A stretch of 40,518 bases of DNA from Chitinophagales bacterium. Its GTDB lineage: Bacteria; Bacteroidota; Bacteroidia; Chitinophagales; UBA2359. The translations under genes were made by a program, and so were the position numbers. Shown here in pieces: positions 9,479 through 17,925 of this stretch. The notes beneath the pieces were generated by a model. That model was not told the origin of the DNA. It worked only from the letters and a program-made list of their open reading frames with translations, and made no database searches. The stretch lies in NCBI GenBank assembly GCA_020631035.1, contig JAHDIA010000003.1, positions 1-40,518 of the forward strand, in the 5' to 3' direction. Every line of letters starts with the position of its first letter. Position 1 is the first letter of the stretch.

Positions 9479-9907
9479 ATGAATTTTAAAGAATCAATAA
9501 TTGGCAGTTCAATTGCTTTTTTAATAGCCACCAGTTGTTGCTGGTTGCCTACACTTATCATAGGGCTTGGTAGTGCAAGTAGTCTTTTAGCCTTTGTGAA
9601 TGGCTTAGAGGAATTCAGCGGAATTTTTATGCTGTTGGGTATCATATTATTCTTATATGGTGGTTTTCAATTTTATAAAAAAAATGTAATGAAAAAATCA
9701 ACACAAGTAGAATTAGAATCTACTATTACTTGTCCTAATTGCGGATTTCAAAAGAAGGATACTATGCCCACTAATGCTTGCCAATTCTTTTATGAATGTG
9801 AAAGTTGTAAAACCTTATTAAAGCCCAAAGAGGGTGACTGTTGTGTTTATTGTAGCTATGGAACAATAGCTTGTCCACCTATTCAATTAAATCAAAATTG
9901 TTGCTAA
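9479..9907 (+). CDS. MerT-like membrane protein with C-terminal Cys-rich GDCCVYCSYGT domain
   Basis: SCCWLPTLIIGLGSASSLLAFV N-terminus; CPNCG...CESCKTLLKPKEGDCCVYCSYGTIACPPIQ C-terminus. Confidence 0.75.
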   Translation: MNFKESIIGSSIAFLIATSCCWLPTLIIGLGSASSLLAFVNGLEEFSGIFMLLGIILFLYGGFQFYKKNVMKKSTQVELESTITCPNCGFQKKDTMPTNACQFFYECESCKTLLKPKEGDCCVYCSYGTIACPPIQLNQNCC

Positions 9908-10272
9908 TGAGATTCCAAGCAAAAACGATTAGGACTTTTATTGGAGCTAAGAATTATGAAGAGTCCAGAAGGTTCTATCAGGAATTAGGATTCGAGGAAG
10001 TTGTACTTTCTCCAAAAATGTCTCTTTTCAAAGTCAATGAAAATCTGGGATTTTACCTTCAAAAATATTATGTTAAAAAATGGTGTGACAACTCAATGGT
10101 TTTTCTCGAAGTAGACAATGTAGATAAATGCTGGGAAACACTTGAGGGAAAAGGATTACAAGACAAATACAAGTATGTTCGATTTACACCGATAAAAGAA
10201 TTTGACTGGGGTAGGGAATTTTTTATGCATGATCCGTCTGGCATTTTGGACAGTTTGATGATTGAAAGATGA
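9907..10272 (+). CDS. VOC (glyoxalase/bleomycin-resistance) family protein
   Basis: AKTIRTFIGAKNYEESRRFYQELGFEEV...FMHDPSGILDSLMIE; TAATG overlap with the upstream CDS. Confidence 0.85.
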   Translation: MRFQAKTIRTFIGAKNYEESRRFYQELGFEEVVLSPKMSLFKVNENLGFYLQKYYVKKWCDNSMVFLEVDNVDKCWETLEGKGLQDKYKYVRFTPIKEFDWGREFFMHDPSGILDSLMIER

Positions 10273-12299
10273 AAGAAAAAAACCACATACACATCTACGA
10301 TAAAAACGGCAATATAATCTGCTGTTCATTAGAAGAAAAAATAGATGCAAAAACGCCTCCGCCGATTGCAAAAGAAAAAGACCAACATCACGAAGATGAC
10401 GGACACAATCATTCGCACGACCACAGCCATGAAGGAGGTTTGGGGTGGAAAGCCTATCTATCTGCCCTGATTAGTTTGGTCTTATTGCTTTCAGGATTAG
10501 CAGTTGAGCATTTACAGGAAGCCTCCTTTTTTAAAGGTTGGATAAAAATTGTTTGGTACACATTGGCTTACATTCCCGTAGGTTTTCCAGTTATCAAAGA
10601 AGCATGGGAAGCCCTGCATAAAGGTGAAGTATTTACCGAGTTTTTCCTGATGTCTATTGCCACTATTGGCGCATTTGCCATTGGAGAATACCCCGAAGGT
10701 GTGGCGGTGATGTTGTTCTATGCCATTGGAGAATTATTCCAAACGATTGCGGTCAAAAGAGTCAAAAACAACATCAAAGCCTTATTGGATGTCCGACCCA
10801 ATACTGCTACTGTTTTGCGAAATGGAAACTACGGAACTGTTGACCCCGAAATGGTAGAAATCGGTGAAACTATACAGGTAAAAGTCGGTGAGAAAATTCC
10901 ATTAGATGGTATTCTCCTTTCGGAAAAAGCTGCCCTCAACACCGCAGCCCTTACAGGTGAAAGTAAACCACAAAACGCTTTACGGGGCGAAAAAGTAATG
11001 GCTGGTTCTATTAATCTGGATGGGGTTATTGAACTGAAAGTAGAGAAATTATTTCATGATAGTTCCATTGCTCGTATTCTTGATTTAGTTCAAAATGCCA
11101 CTTCTCGCAAATCCAAGACAGAACTACTCATCAGGCGATTGGCAAAAATATATACACCGATTGTTGTCTATTTGGCGATTGCTATTTGTGTTTTACCCTA
11201 CTTTTTTATTTCCGATTATGTTTTTACAGATTGGCTGTATAGAGCTTTAATTTTCTTGGTTATCTCTTGTCCGTGTGCCTTAGTCATTTCTATTCCATTG
11301 GGTTATTTCGGTGGTTTGGGAGCAGCTTCCAGAAAGGGATTATTATTTAAAGGAGCAACCTATCTTGACCAACTGACCAAAGTAAATACATTGGTCATCG
11401 ACAAAACGGGAACTGTCACTAAAGGCGTTTTTAAAATCAAAGATATAGTTGTCAAAGGGGATTACAGCGAAACAGAATTTATGAACCTCCTGATGGCAAT
11501 AGAAGCTAAATCCACTCACCCAATTGCCAAAGCCATTTTGGAGTATAATACAGAAAGTAACCTCCCCGAAGCTACCAACATTCAGGAAATTGCAGGAAAA
11601 GGGTTAAAGGGTGAAGTAGCTGGTAAAACAATGACAGTAGGCAATAAGAAGCTGATGGAGCAATTTAATATTCTTGTTCCCTCCGAAACGGACAGCATTG
11701 TAGAGACCATTGTCGTGGTTGGAATTGATGGCTCATTTGCAGGATATGTGACCATTGCCGATGAACTAAAAGCAGATGCCAAAGACAGTATTCAACAACT
11801 CCGCAAAGCAGGTATTAAAACCTTAATGATGCTGTCGGGTGACAAAAATTCTATCACCCAAAAAGTAGCTGATGAATTAGGGATTGAAAATGCCAAAGGA
11901 GGCTTACTTCCTGAAGATAAACTAAACGAAGTCAAAAAGATAAAACAAGATCCCACCAAAATTGTTGCCTTTGTTGGCGATGGCATCAATGATGCACCCG
12001 TACTGGCTGCAAGTGATGTCGCCATTGCAATGGGTGGTTTAGGAAGTGATGTTGCTATTGAAACGGCAGATGTGGTTATTCAAACTGACCAACCTTCCAA
12101 AATTGCCACAGGTATCAAAATTGGAAAATCCACTCAACGTATAATTTGGCAAAATATCGCCTTGGCTTTTGGGGTAAAAATCATTGTGCTTATTCTTGGT
12201 ACAGGGGGCTTAGCTACCATGTGGGAAGCCGTTTTTGCGGATGTAGGGGTGGCTTTGTTGGCTATCTTGAATGCGGTGAGGTTGCAACGGATGTTTTAG
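10269..12299 (+). CDS. Heavy-metal translocating P-type ATPase (Zn/Cd/Co type)
   Basis: SCPCALVISIP, VIDKTGTVTKG, GDGINDAPVLA; N-terminal His-rich tract; ATGA overlap with upstream CDS. Confidence 0.93.
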   Translation: MKEKNHIHIYDKNGNIICCSLEEKIDAKTPPPIAKEKDQHHEDDGHNHSHDHSHEGGLGWKAYLSALISLVLLLSGLAVEHLQEASFFKGWIKIVWYTLAYIPVGFPVIKEAWEALHKGEVFTEFFLMSIATIGAFAIGEYPEGVAVMLFYAIGELFQTIAVKRVKNNIKALLDVRPNTATVLRNGNYGTVDPEMVEIGETIQVKVGEKIPLDGILLSEKAALNTAALTGESKPQNALRGEKVMAGSINLDGVIELKVEKLFHDSSIARILDLVQNATSRKSKTELLIRRLAKIYTPIVVYLAIAICVLPYFFISDYVFTDWLYRALIFLVISCPCALVISIPLGYFGGLGAASRKGLLFKGATYLDQLTKVNTLVIDKTGTVTKGVFKIKDIVVKGDYSETEFMNLLMAIEAKSTHPIAKAILEYNTESNLPEATNIQEIAGKGLKGEVAGKTMTVGNKKLMEQFNILVPSETDSIVETIVVVGIDGSFAGYVTIADELKADAKDSIQQLRKAGIKTLMMLSGDKNSITQKVADELGIENAKGGLLPEDKLNEVKKIKQDPTKIVAFVGDGINDAPVLAASDVAIAMGGLGSDVAIETADVVIQTDQPSKIATGIKIGKSTQRIIWQNIALAFGVKIIVLILGTGGLATMWEAVFADVGVALLAILNAVRLQRMF

Positions 12300-12304
12300 A
12301 ATTA

Positions 12305-12922
12305 CTATGAATATCTATCTCTTTTCCCAACCTTCACCCCTTGCTCTCTAAGGTAGTTGTACAAAGTAGGCTTAGAACAACCAACCCGTTTACAAATATC
12401 CAAAATCGAAAGCTCCTCAGCCCCACGTTTTTTATAAAGCATTGCAGCAAACTCCGCTTTACTCTTTGCCTCTTTAGATAGACCTTTAGGACGACCACCA
12501 ACCCTGCCTCTTGCTCTGGCAGCATTCAAACCAGCTTTGGTTCGCTCTCGAATCGTGTCACGCTCAAACTCTGCAAGACAGGCAAAAATGTTGAAGATTA
12601 ATTTTCCGTGTGAGGTAGTGGTATCAATCGGGTCATTGATGCTTTTTAAGCCAACACCCATTTCATTGAATTTGGAGACCAGTTCAATGAGGTCTTTGAG
12701 AGAGCGTCCCAAGCGATCCAGTTTCCAGATGATGACCACATCCCCTTCTCGAAGATGCTCTATCATTTTCAATAATTGAGGGCGGTCTTTTTTTGCACCG
12801 CTTACTTTTTCTGTAAAAATATCCTTAGATTTACAACCTTCCTTTTTGAGTGCATCAACTTGAAGGTTCAGTTTTTGTTCTTTGGTAGAGACACGAGCGT
12901 AGCCTATTTTCTTCATACCCAA
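12305..12922 (-). CDS. Serine recombinase (resolvase/invertase)
   Basis: KIGYARVSTKEQKLNLQVDALKKEGC...WKLDRLGRSLKDLIELV...AEFERDTIRERTKAGLNAARARGRVGGRPKGL plus C-terminal HTH. Confidence 0.95.
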   Translation of the reverse strand: MGMKKIGYARVSTKEQKLNLQVDALKKEGCKSKDIFTEKVSGAKKDRPQLLKMIEHLREGDVVIIWKLDRLGRSLKDLIELVSKFNEMGVGLKSINDPIDTTTSHGKLIFNIFACLAEFERDTIRERTKAGLNAARARGRVGGRPKGLSKEAKSKAEFAAMLYKKRGAEELSILDICKRVGCSKPTLYNYLREQGVKVGKRDRYS

Positions 12923-12970
12923 AGTTAAGCAAACTCAACGCATGTTGTCAAATTTAACTTTGATTTGTTT

Positions 12971-12991
12971 AACCAGTTTTTTTAACTGGTT
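12971..12991. repeat. Perfect inverted repeat AACCAGTT-TTTTT-AACTGGTT upstream of the serine recombinase
   Basis: 8-bp stem, 5-nt spacer; possible operator or part of a res site. Confidence 0.5.
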
Positions 12992-13063
12992 TGAAGTAGT
13001 AAACTCGTTGGGCGAAAAAGGAAATCAAAATTTAGAAGTAACGGGCGTTTTTTTTAACCAATC

Positions 13064-13088
13064 ACAAATGTTAAAATGTGAAACATTT
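13064..13088 (+). repeat. Left 25-bp inverted repeat flanking the DUF3800 gene
   Basis: ACAAATGTTAAAATGTGAAACATTT; reverse complement is identical at 14238-14262. Confidence 0.9.
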
Positions 13089-13299
13089 ACCCTGTTTGTT
13101 TAGCTAGAAATTCAATTGGTAAGATACACGAAGTTAGACAATAAAACTCAAACTTACAAAACACATTGTATTATTTTCGATGTGTCCAGTTTTCGCACAT
13201 ATCCTGAAAGTACCTTGTTTTAATTTTTCAGGAGACTTAACCAAACCTTCATTTCAGAAGCTGAATTAAACTTTTTTTGCATTTATTCAGTTTAATAAA

Positions 13300-13307
13300 T
13301 ACCTTTG
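13300..13307 (+). promoter_or_regulatory. Bacteroidota -7 element TACCTTTG upstream of DUF3800 gene
   Basis: TTTG at 13276-13279, 20-nt spacing, then TACCTTTG. Confidence 0.5.
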
Positions 13308-13433
13308 TAGGTAAGAAGACTTAAAAATTCCTATCAAAGAGGGACGAATTATAGCTGATTTTTTTAATCATAAGTGTATGTGATTTATCCTAAATGTACT
13401 GTGTGTGCATCTCTCATAGGTTGCTTCTTTTAC

Positions 13434-13475
13434 AAAAGAGGTCTTTGATCAGTAAGATTAGAGACCTCTTTTTTT
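13434..13475 (+). terminator. Intrinsic terminator/attenuator abutting the DUF3800 start
   Basis: AGAGGTCT...AGACCTCT stem followed by TTTTTTT, then ATG at 13476. Confidence 0.65.
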
Positions 13476-14159
13476 ATGTCAAAAATGAGTCACAAAACCA
13501 ATATGGAATATGATGTTTACATTGATGAAAGTGGTGATCTTGGTTGGAAATTAGAGAATGAATATCGAAAAGATGGATCAAGCAATTTTTTCACAATAGC
13601 TTACATCATTTTACCAACCGAAAAGGAAAAACACATAGGACGTGTCATCAAAAAATTTCACGAAGACAGAGGAGGAAGTGACAAAGAGATTAAAGCTACT
13701 CAGATTAGAAAAGGACGTGCCAAAAGCCTATCAAAAAGAATAGCTGCTTTTTTAGATAGACATAATGATATAGTAATTGGCTCTGTAACGATCAATAAAA
13801 GAAAAATACCTCCAAAGTTAGCAAATACAGATCACCAAAACATCTTATACAATTACATGCTTCAAAGGGGTATCTGTTCCCATATAGCCCACTTAGCCAA
13901 AGTCAATATTGTGCCAGATAAAAGAAGTGTTCCCAATGGCAGTCAAAATAGTTGTGCCGAATTATTGAGGAGTAGATTGTGGATAGACTTACAATCTGAT
14001 ATTGATATAAATTATACCCCCAAAGAAAGTCATACTACTAAAGGCTTGATGTTTATAGATTGGATAGCCAATTTTGTTTGGCGAAACTATGAAAACCAAT
14101 TTGAAGATGCCTATAAAATATTGAGCAGACATCTACAAGAAGATAACTTGTTTTTCTAG
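13476..14159 (+). CDS. DUF3800 domain-containing protein
   Basis: EYDVYIDESGDLG...FFTIAYIIL...GLMFIDWIANFVWRNYE; internal ATG at 13503 is an alternative start. Confidence 0.8.
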   Translation: MSKMSHKTNMEYDVYIDESGDLGWKLENEYRKDGSSNFFTIAYIILPTEKEKHIGRVIKKFHEDRGGSDKEIKATQIRKGRAKSLSKRIAAFLDRHNDIVIGSVTINKRKIPPKLANTDHQNILYNYMLQRGICSHIAHLAKVNIVPDKRSVPNGSQNSCAELLRSRLWIDLQSDIDINYTPKESHTTKGLMFIDWIANFVWRNYENQFEDAYKILSRHLQEDNLFF

Positions 14160-14237
14160 CATCAAACACATTAAATTATTTTATATGTGACAATTCATTA
14201 CACATATCCCGAAAGCCCTCTATTAAACAAAAGGGGA

Positions 14238-14262
14238 AAATGTTTCACATTTTAACATTTGT
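14238..14262 (-). repeat. Right 25-bp inverted repeat flanking the DUF3800 gene
   Basis: AAATGTTTCACATTTTAACATTTGT, perfect reverse complement of 13064-13088. Confidence 0.9.
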
Positions 14263-14387
14263 AGTACAAAGTAATTTCCAAGAACATCATTCAACCTTCT
14301 TAAACAAAAGGATAAAAAGTCCCACATTTTAACACTTTCTTATTTACTGCCAAAACCAAAAGATCCATATAAATTCAATCATCACAA

Positions 14388-14418
14388 AAAACCGCCTGAA
14401 CTCCATCAGAACGGTTTT
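14388..14418. terminator. Bidirectional intrinsic terminator
   Basis: AAAACCGcCTGAactccaTCAGaaCGGTTTT between convergent genes. Confidence 0.7.
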
Positions 14419-14434
14419 ACTCCCCTACTCTACC

Positions 14435-14869
14435 TCATTCCAACAATTCGGGGATCAACTCTTTTGTCAAATCCCAAAAATTTGGGGTTTCAGTCAGAGT
14501 AATATTTTGAGCATTGACCCTGCGGACAAACTGCTGATAGGCTTCTATGCTGTAATTCTCTGCCAATGCCAACAGATTCCAGTAAACAGGATGAACATAT
14601 TGCTCTTTTTCTACCCACTCACTAGGAATATTGGAATAGGCTGTAATTTTCCAACTAGGATTCACAGCACCAGAAAACAGATCAGGGTATTGCTTTTGCC
14701 ACCAGTCGAGTTGAAGATGAATTTTGATGTAGAGCTTATCTTGATTGAGTAGTGAGCCAAGTTCAACTTGGGCATTATCAGTAAATGATGGGATTGCTGC
14801 TTGAAAGGTGATGTTTGCTTTCATCAAGTCCGCACCATTAAAGGCTAGTGTTTTAATACCAATAGACAT
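14435..14869 (-). CDS. Hypothetical protein
   Basis: 144-aa ORF with downstream terminator. Confidence 0.6.
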   Translation of the reverse strand: MSIGIKTLAFNGADLMKANITFQAAIPSFTDNAQVELGSLLNQDKLYIKIHLQLDWWQKQYPDLFSGAVNPSWKITAYSNIPSEWVEKEQYVHPVYWNLLALAENYSIEAYQQFVRRVNAQNITLTETPNFWDLTKELIPELLE

Positions 14870-15073
14870 TTCAATAAAATTTTATTTCTCTATTGATACT
14901 TGGTTTTGTTATCTAGTCAAATAATAACTATAAGAATACTAGAACATAACTTTTTAGCCAATCCTACCCCATAAGACAACTCAATATAGTACAATTAGGA
15001 TTTAATATTAAAAAAATCCAAATAAAATATTAATTTTATATATTAGTTTTATTTTTTATAAAAATTTCGATCC

Positions 15074-15871
15074 TTGCAAAAACTATTTCCTATACTTTTT
15101 ATAAGCATGCTTTTTTACACCTCAAATGGTTATTCTCAAAGTAAGCCTGCCGATATTGAATTATCAAAACTTTCAGAAAAATCACTTGTTGAACGCCTAA
15201 AATTTGTTGCACAAAAGTTAAAAGATTATGAACGTTTTGATTGGTCTTATTTAGAATCAACACTACTAAAAGATTTAGATACAGTTGCTATTTTAACGGA
15301 GCAAGATTATTTCTCCTTTGCACAATTTTATTTTGCGACCTATAACTATATAGTAATTCATTATTTAGATAAAAAGGGAGTAGAATTTTTCTACCAATTA
15401 GAACCTATCATTATTAAACAGACAGAAGAAACAAAATGGCGCATTCCAAATGAAAACACCTTTTTCGATGGCATTATGTATCTGTATCTTCTCCAAGAAC
15501 GATATGATAATGTACTCGAAGCCGTAGAGCTTCATTACGAACAACATAATAGAAACCCACGAAAAAACCCCAATGCTTATATTTTTGCATCAGTAATTGA
15601 ATCTCTTTATAGAAATAATGAAAAAGCAAGGCAATGGTATAATGTAGCTTACAATTCATATATCAACCCACAAGATGTGGCATTTTTAAAAGAAGTAGAT
15701 GAGCTATTGAAACATAATGAAAACATAAATAGATCACAAAAAAGAAGTTATGACTATGGTGCTAATATTGGTTCCGCTTTTAGAATGGTATTTAATGTGG
15801 CAAGAATAGTAACTATGGCAAAAATTGCATCAGATGCCACAGGTAGCTTTTTAAATGATCTATCAAAATAA
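15074..15871 (+). CDS. Predicted secreted protein of unknown function, first gene of T4CP operon (TTG start)
   Basis: Signal peptide LFPILFISMLFYTSNGYSQS; 7 bp gap to the next gene. Confidence 0.7.
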   Translation: MQKLFPILFISMLFYTSNGYSQSKPADIELSKLSEKSLVERLKFVAQKLKDYERFDWSYLESTLLKDLDTVAILTEQDYFSFAQFYFATYNYIVIHYLDKKGVEFFYQLEPIIIKQTEETKWRIPNENTFFDGIMYLYLLQERYDNVLEAVELHYEQHNRNPRKNPNAYIFASVIESLYRNNEKARQWYNVAYNSYINPQDVAFLKEVDELLKHNENINRSQKRSYDYGANIGSAFRMVFNVARIVTMAKIASDATGSFLNDLSK

Positions 15872-15877
15872 AAAAGT

Positions 15878-17920
15878 ATGAGAATTATTATAACAGTTTT
15901 ATTATTATTCTCTATAACAGTCTGTTTGGCACAAAAAACTGCAGAACACAAAAGATTGATGAATATTGATGGTTGGGAAGAAACATATGAGAATGAATTT
16001 CAAAGTATGCCAGAAGATATTAGACAAATTGCTTATTCCCAAGAAGAAATAAGATTCATATTGTTTATTCACTATATGTATGATTTGGGGGCAAACAGAA
16101 CAAAAGCAAAAAACTATATACCTATTTTAGAATTTAAAGAAATTGAAAAATCACTTGATAAAAAGCCAGATTGTAGAAATCTGAAAAATATTATTTCTCA
16201 ACCTTACTCTTTTCATTTATTTCTTTACAGAGATTATTGTAATCAGGGTAATTGTGACAAAAAGTACAAAAAAAGAATTGACAAATATTTTGAATGTGCA
16301 GGTATCTTAGAAGATGGAACAAATACAAACGGTTTTTTGAATTCTGAATGGACTAACATATACGATTTATTTGTGAAATACAAAGAAGTACTTAATGGTG
16401 ATAGAGATCTCAAATATTTCTTAAACGATTATGACATAAGAGATATAGTCAAAAATAACACAGCACTTCCAAGTCCAAATACAACAACTTATTTTTCTAA
16501 TATATTTGATTATTATTCTCATAAAGAAGATTTGATTAAAGAAGATTTGATTAAACTAGATATGAGACAATCTCGGGAACAAAACAGCGAACTAAATAGT
16601 TTAGCCTCAAATTCTTATCATGCCTATCTTGATGAGAATGCAAAGTTTCTTAGAGAACAATATGACAGAGCTGTATTTATTGATTTACTAATTGATCTGG
16701 AGTTTAGATACCATTTTAAAAATGCCTTTAAAACAAATGCATATATGCCTTTCGAAATGTTGAAAAATACATTGAAACATAAACACTATCCATATATGAT
16801 TTATAATTTGCTTACAATAAGAGATTTTAATTTAAAACAAACTCCAGTAATGTTAGCAGTATACTACTACATAGCAACGAAAGAAGCAAATGACCCCAAT
16901 ACTCCCTACAGTTTAAAGGCACATCAAACTATTAGATTAATAGAAAAACTTATAGAAAATAAAGAAAAAGATGAAAAACAAAAATTTAACCATAAAATAG
17001 AAAAAGCTACTAAGAATAACACTTTTTTTACAATAGAAGACGTAATAACTAAACCTGAATTATTACTGCGAAATTTAAATAAATATAACCCCACATTCTT
17101 TAGTAAATTACTCACAAATCATTATGACTGTAAAAAAGTAGAAAGAGAAACATTGCGATGGTATCACACACAATTAGAAGTAGAACAAGAAAAGTTAGAC
17201 CAAAACAAACCAAAATATGAAGGAAATCCCTTTACAAATATTAAAGAGCCACAAAAAAAAGAAATAAGTAAGTCCGAAAAAGCATACAAAAGCCACCTAA
17301 ATCAAGTCAAAAAATGCAAGGAGGCTATTGATAAAGAAAGAGCAAATATTGACACTGTCTCATTAGTGAATTTAAAACTTAAGTATCCATTAGAGGTTTA
17401 TGCTTTTATAAAAAATGTAACAAAACAACGACAAATAATCTTAGATGTTTGGATTACTCCAGATAGAGAACAAGAATTGAGATTACCAAGTGATAATTAC
17501 TATAATAAACTAATAACTACGAACAGTATAGAAGATGATATAGTAAAAATATATCCCTATGATATAAAACATCATATCAGAGTAAAACTTTATCCTGATA
17601 TTAATTTGGGAGAACTGCTCTGTGAAAAAGCACGTTATGGATATGGACCTAAAACAGAAAAGATAGTCTTAAAGACTATTCCAAATTTTGAAATAACAAT
17701 ATTTAATATTAGTAATGGAGCTATTTATTACACGCATAACAAACCTGACTTTTTTAATATTGAAAATTTAGAAAAACTAATAAGAGAGTCCATTGAAGCA
17801 TATAATGTGGGAGAAATCATAAGTCTAAAAATTACTGATATTAAAACAATTAAACCACCCACTGTAAAAGGCAAGTATTATGAACCCAAATCACGAATTA
17901 ATCTTGGCAAGTTTAAATAA
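15878..17920 (+). CDS. Predicted secreted protein of unknown function, second gene of T4CP operon
   Basis: Signal peptide MRIIITVLLLFSITVCLAQ; 680 aa; 6 bp gap to the next gene. Confidence 0.75.
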   Translation: MRIIITVLLLFSITVCLAQKTAEHKRLMNIDGWEETYENEFQSMPEDIRQIAYSQEEIRFILFIHYMYDLGANRTKAKNYIPILEFKEIEKSLDKKPDCRNLKNIISQPYSFHLFLYRDYCNQGNCDKKYKKRIDKYFECAGILEDGTNTNGFLNSEWTNIYDLFVKYKEVLNGDRDLKYFLNDYDIRDIVKNNTALPSPNTTTYFSNIFDYYSHKEDLIKEDLIKLDMRQSREQNSELNSLASNSYHAYLDENAKFLREQYDRAVFIDLLIDLEFRYHFKNAFKTNAYMPFEMLKNTLKHKHYPYMIYNLLTIRDFNLKQTPVMLAVYYYIATKEANDPNTPYSLKAHQTIRLIEKLIENKEKDEKQKFNHKIEKATKNNTFFTIEDVITKPELLLRNLNKYNPTFFSKLLTNHYDCKKVERETLRWYHTQLEVEQEKLDQNKPKYEGNPFTNIKEPQKKEISKSEKAYKSHLNQVKKCKEAIDKERANIDTVSLVNLKLKYPLEVYAFIKNVTKQRQIILDVWITPDREQELRLPSDNYYNKLITTNSIEDDIVKIYPYDIKHHIRVKLYPDINLGELLCEKARYGYGPKTEKIVLKTIPNFEITIFNISNGAIYYTHNKPDFFNIENLEKLIRESIEAYNVGEIISLKITDIKTIKPPTVKGKYYEPKSRINLGKFK

Positions 17921-17925
17921 TTCCA

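Noticed and set aside
12305-12922. Serine recombinase considered as proof of a Tn3-family transposon
   Set aside because: No Tn3 transposase and no 38-bp-type terminal repeats seen in the window.
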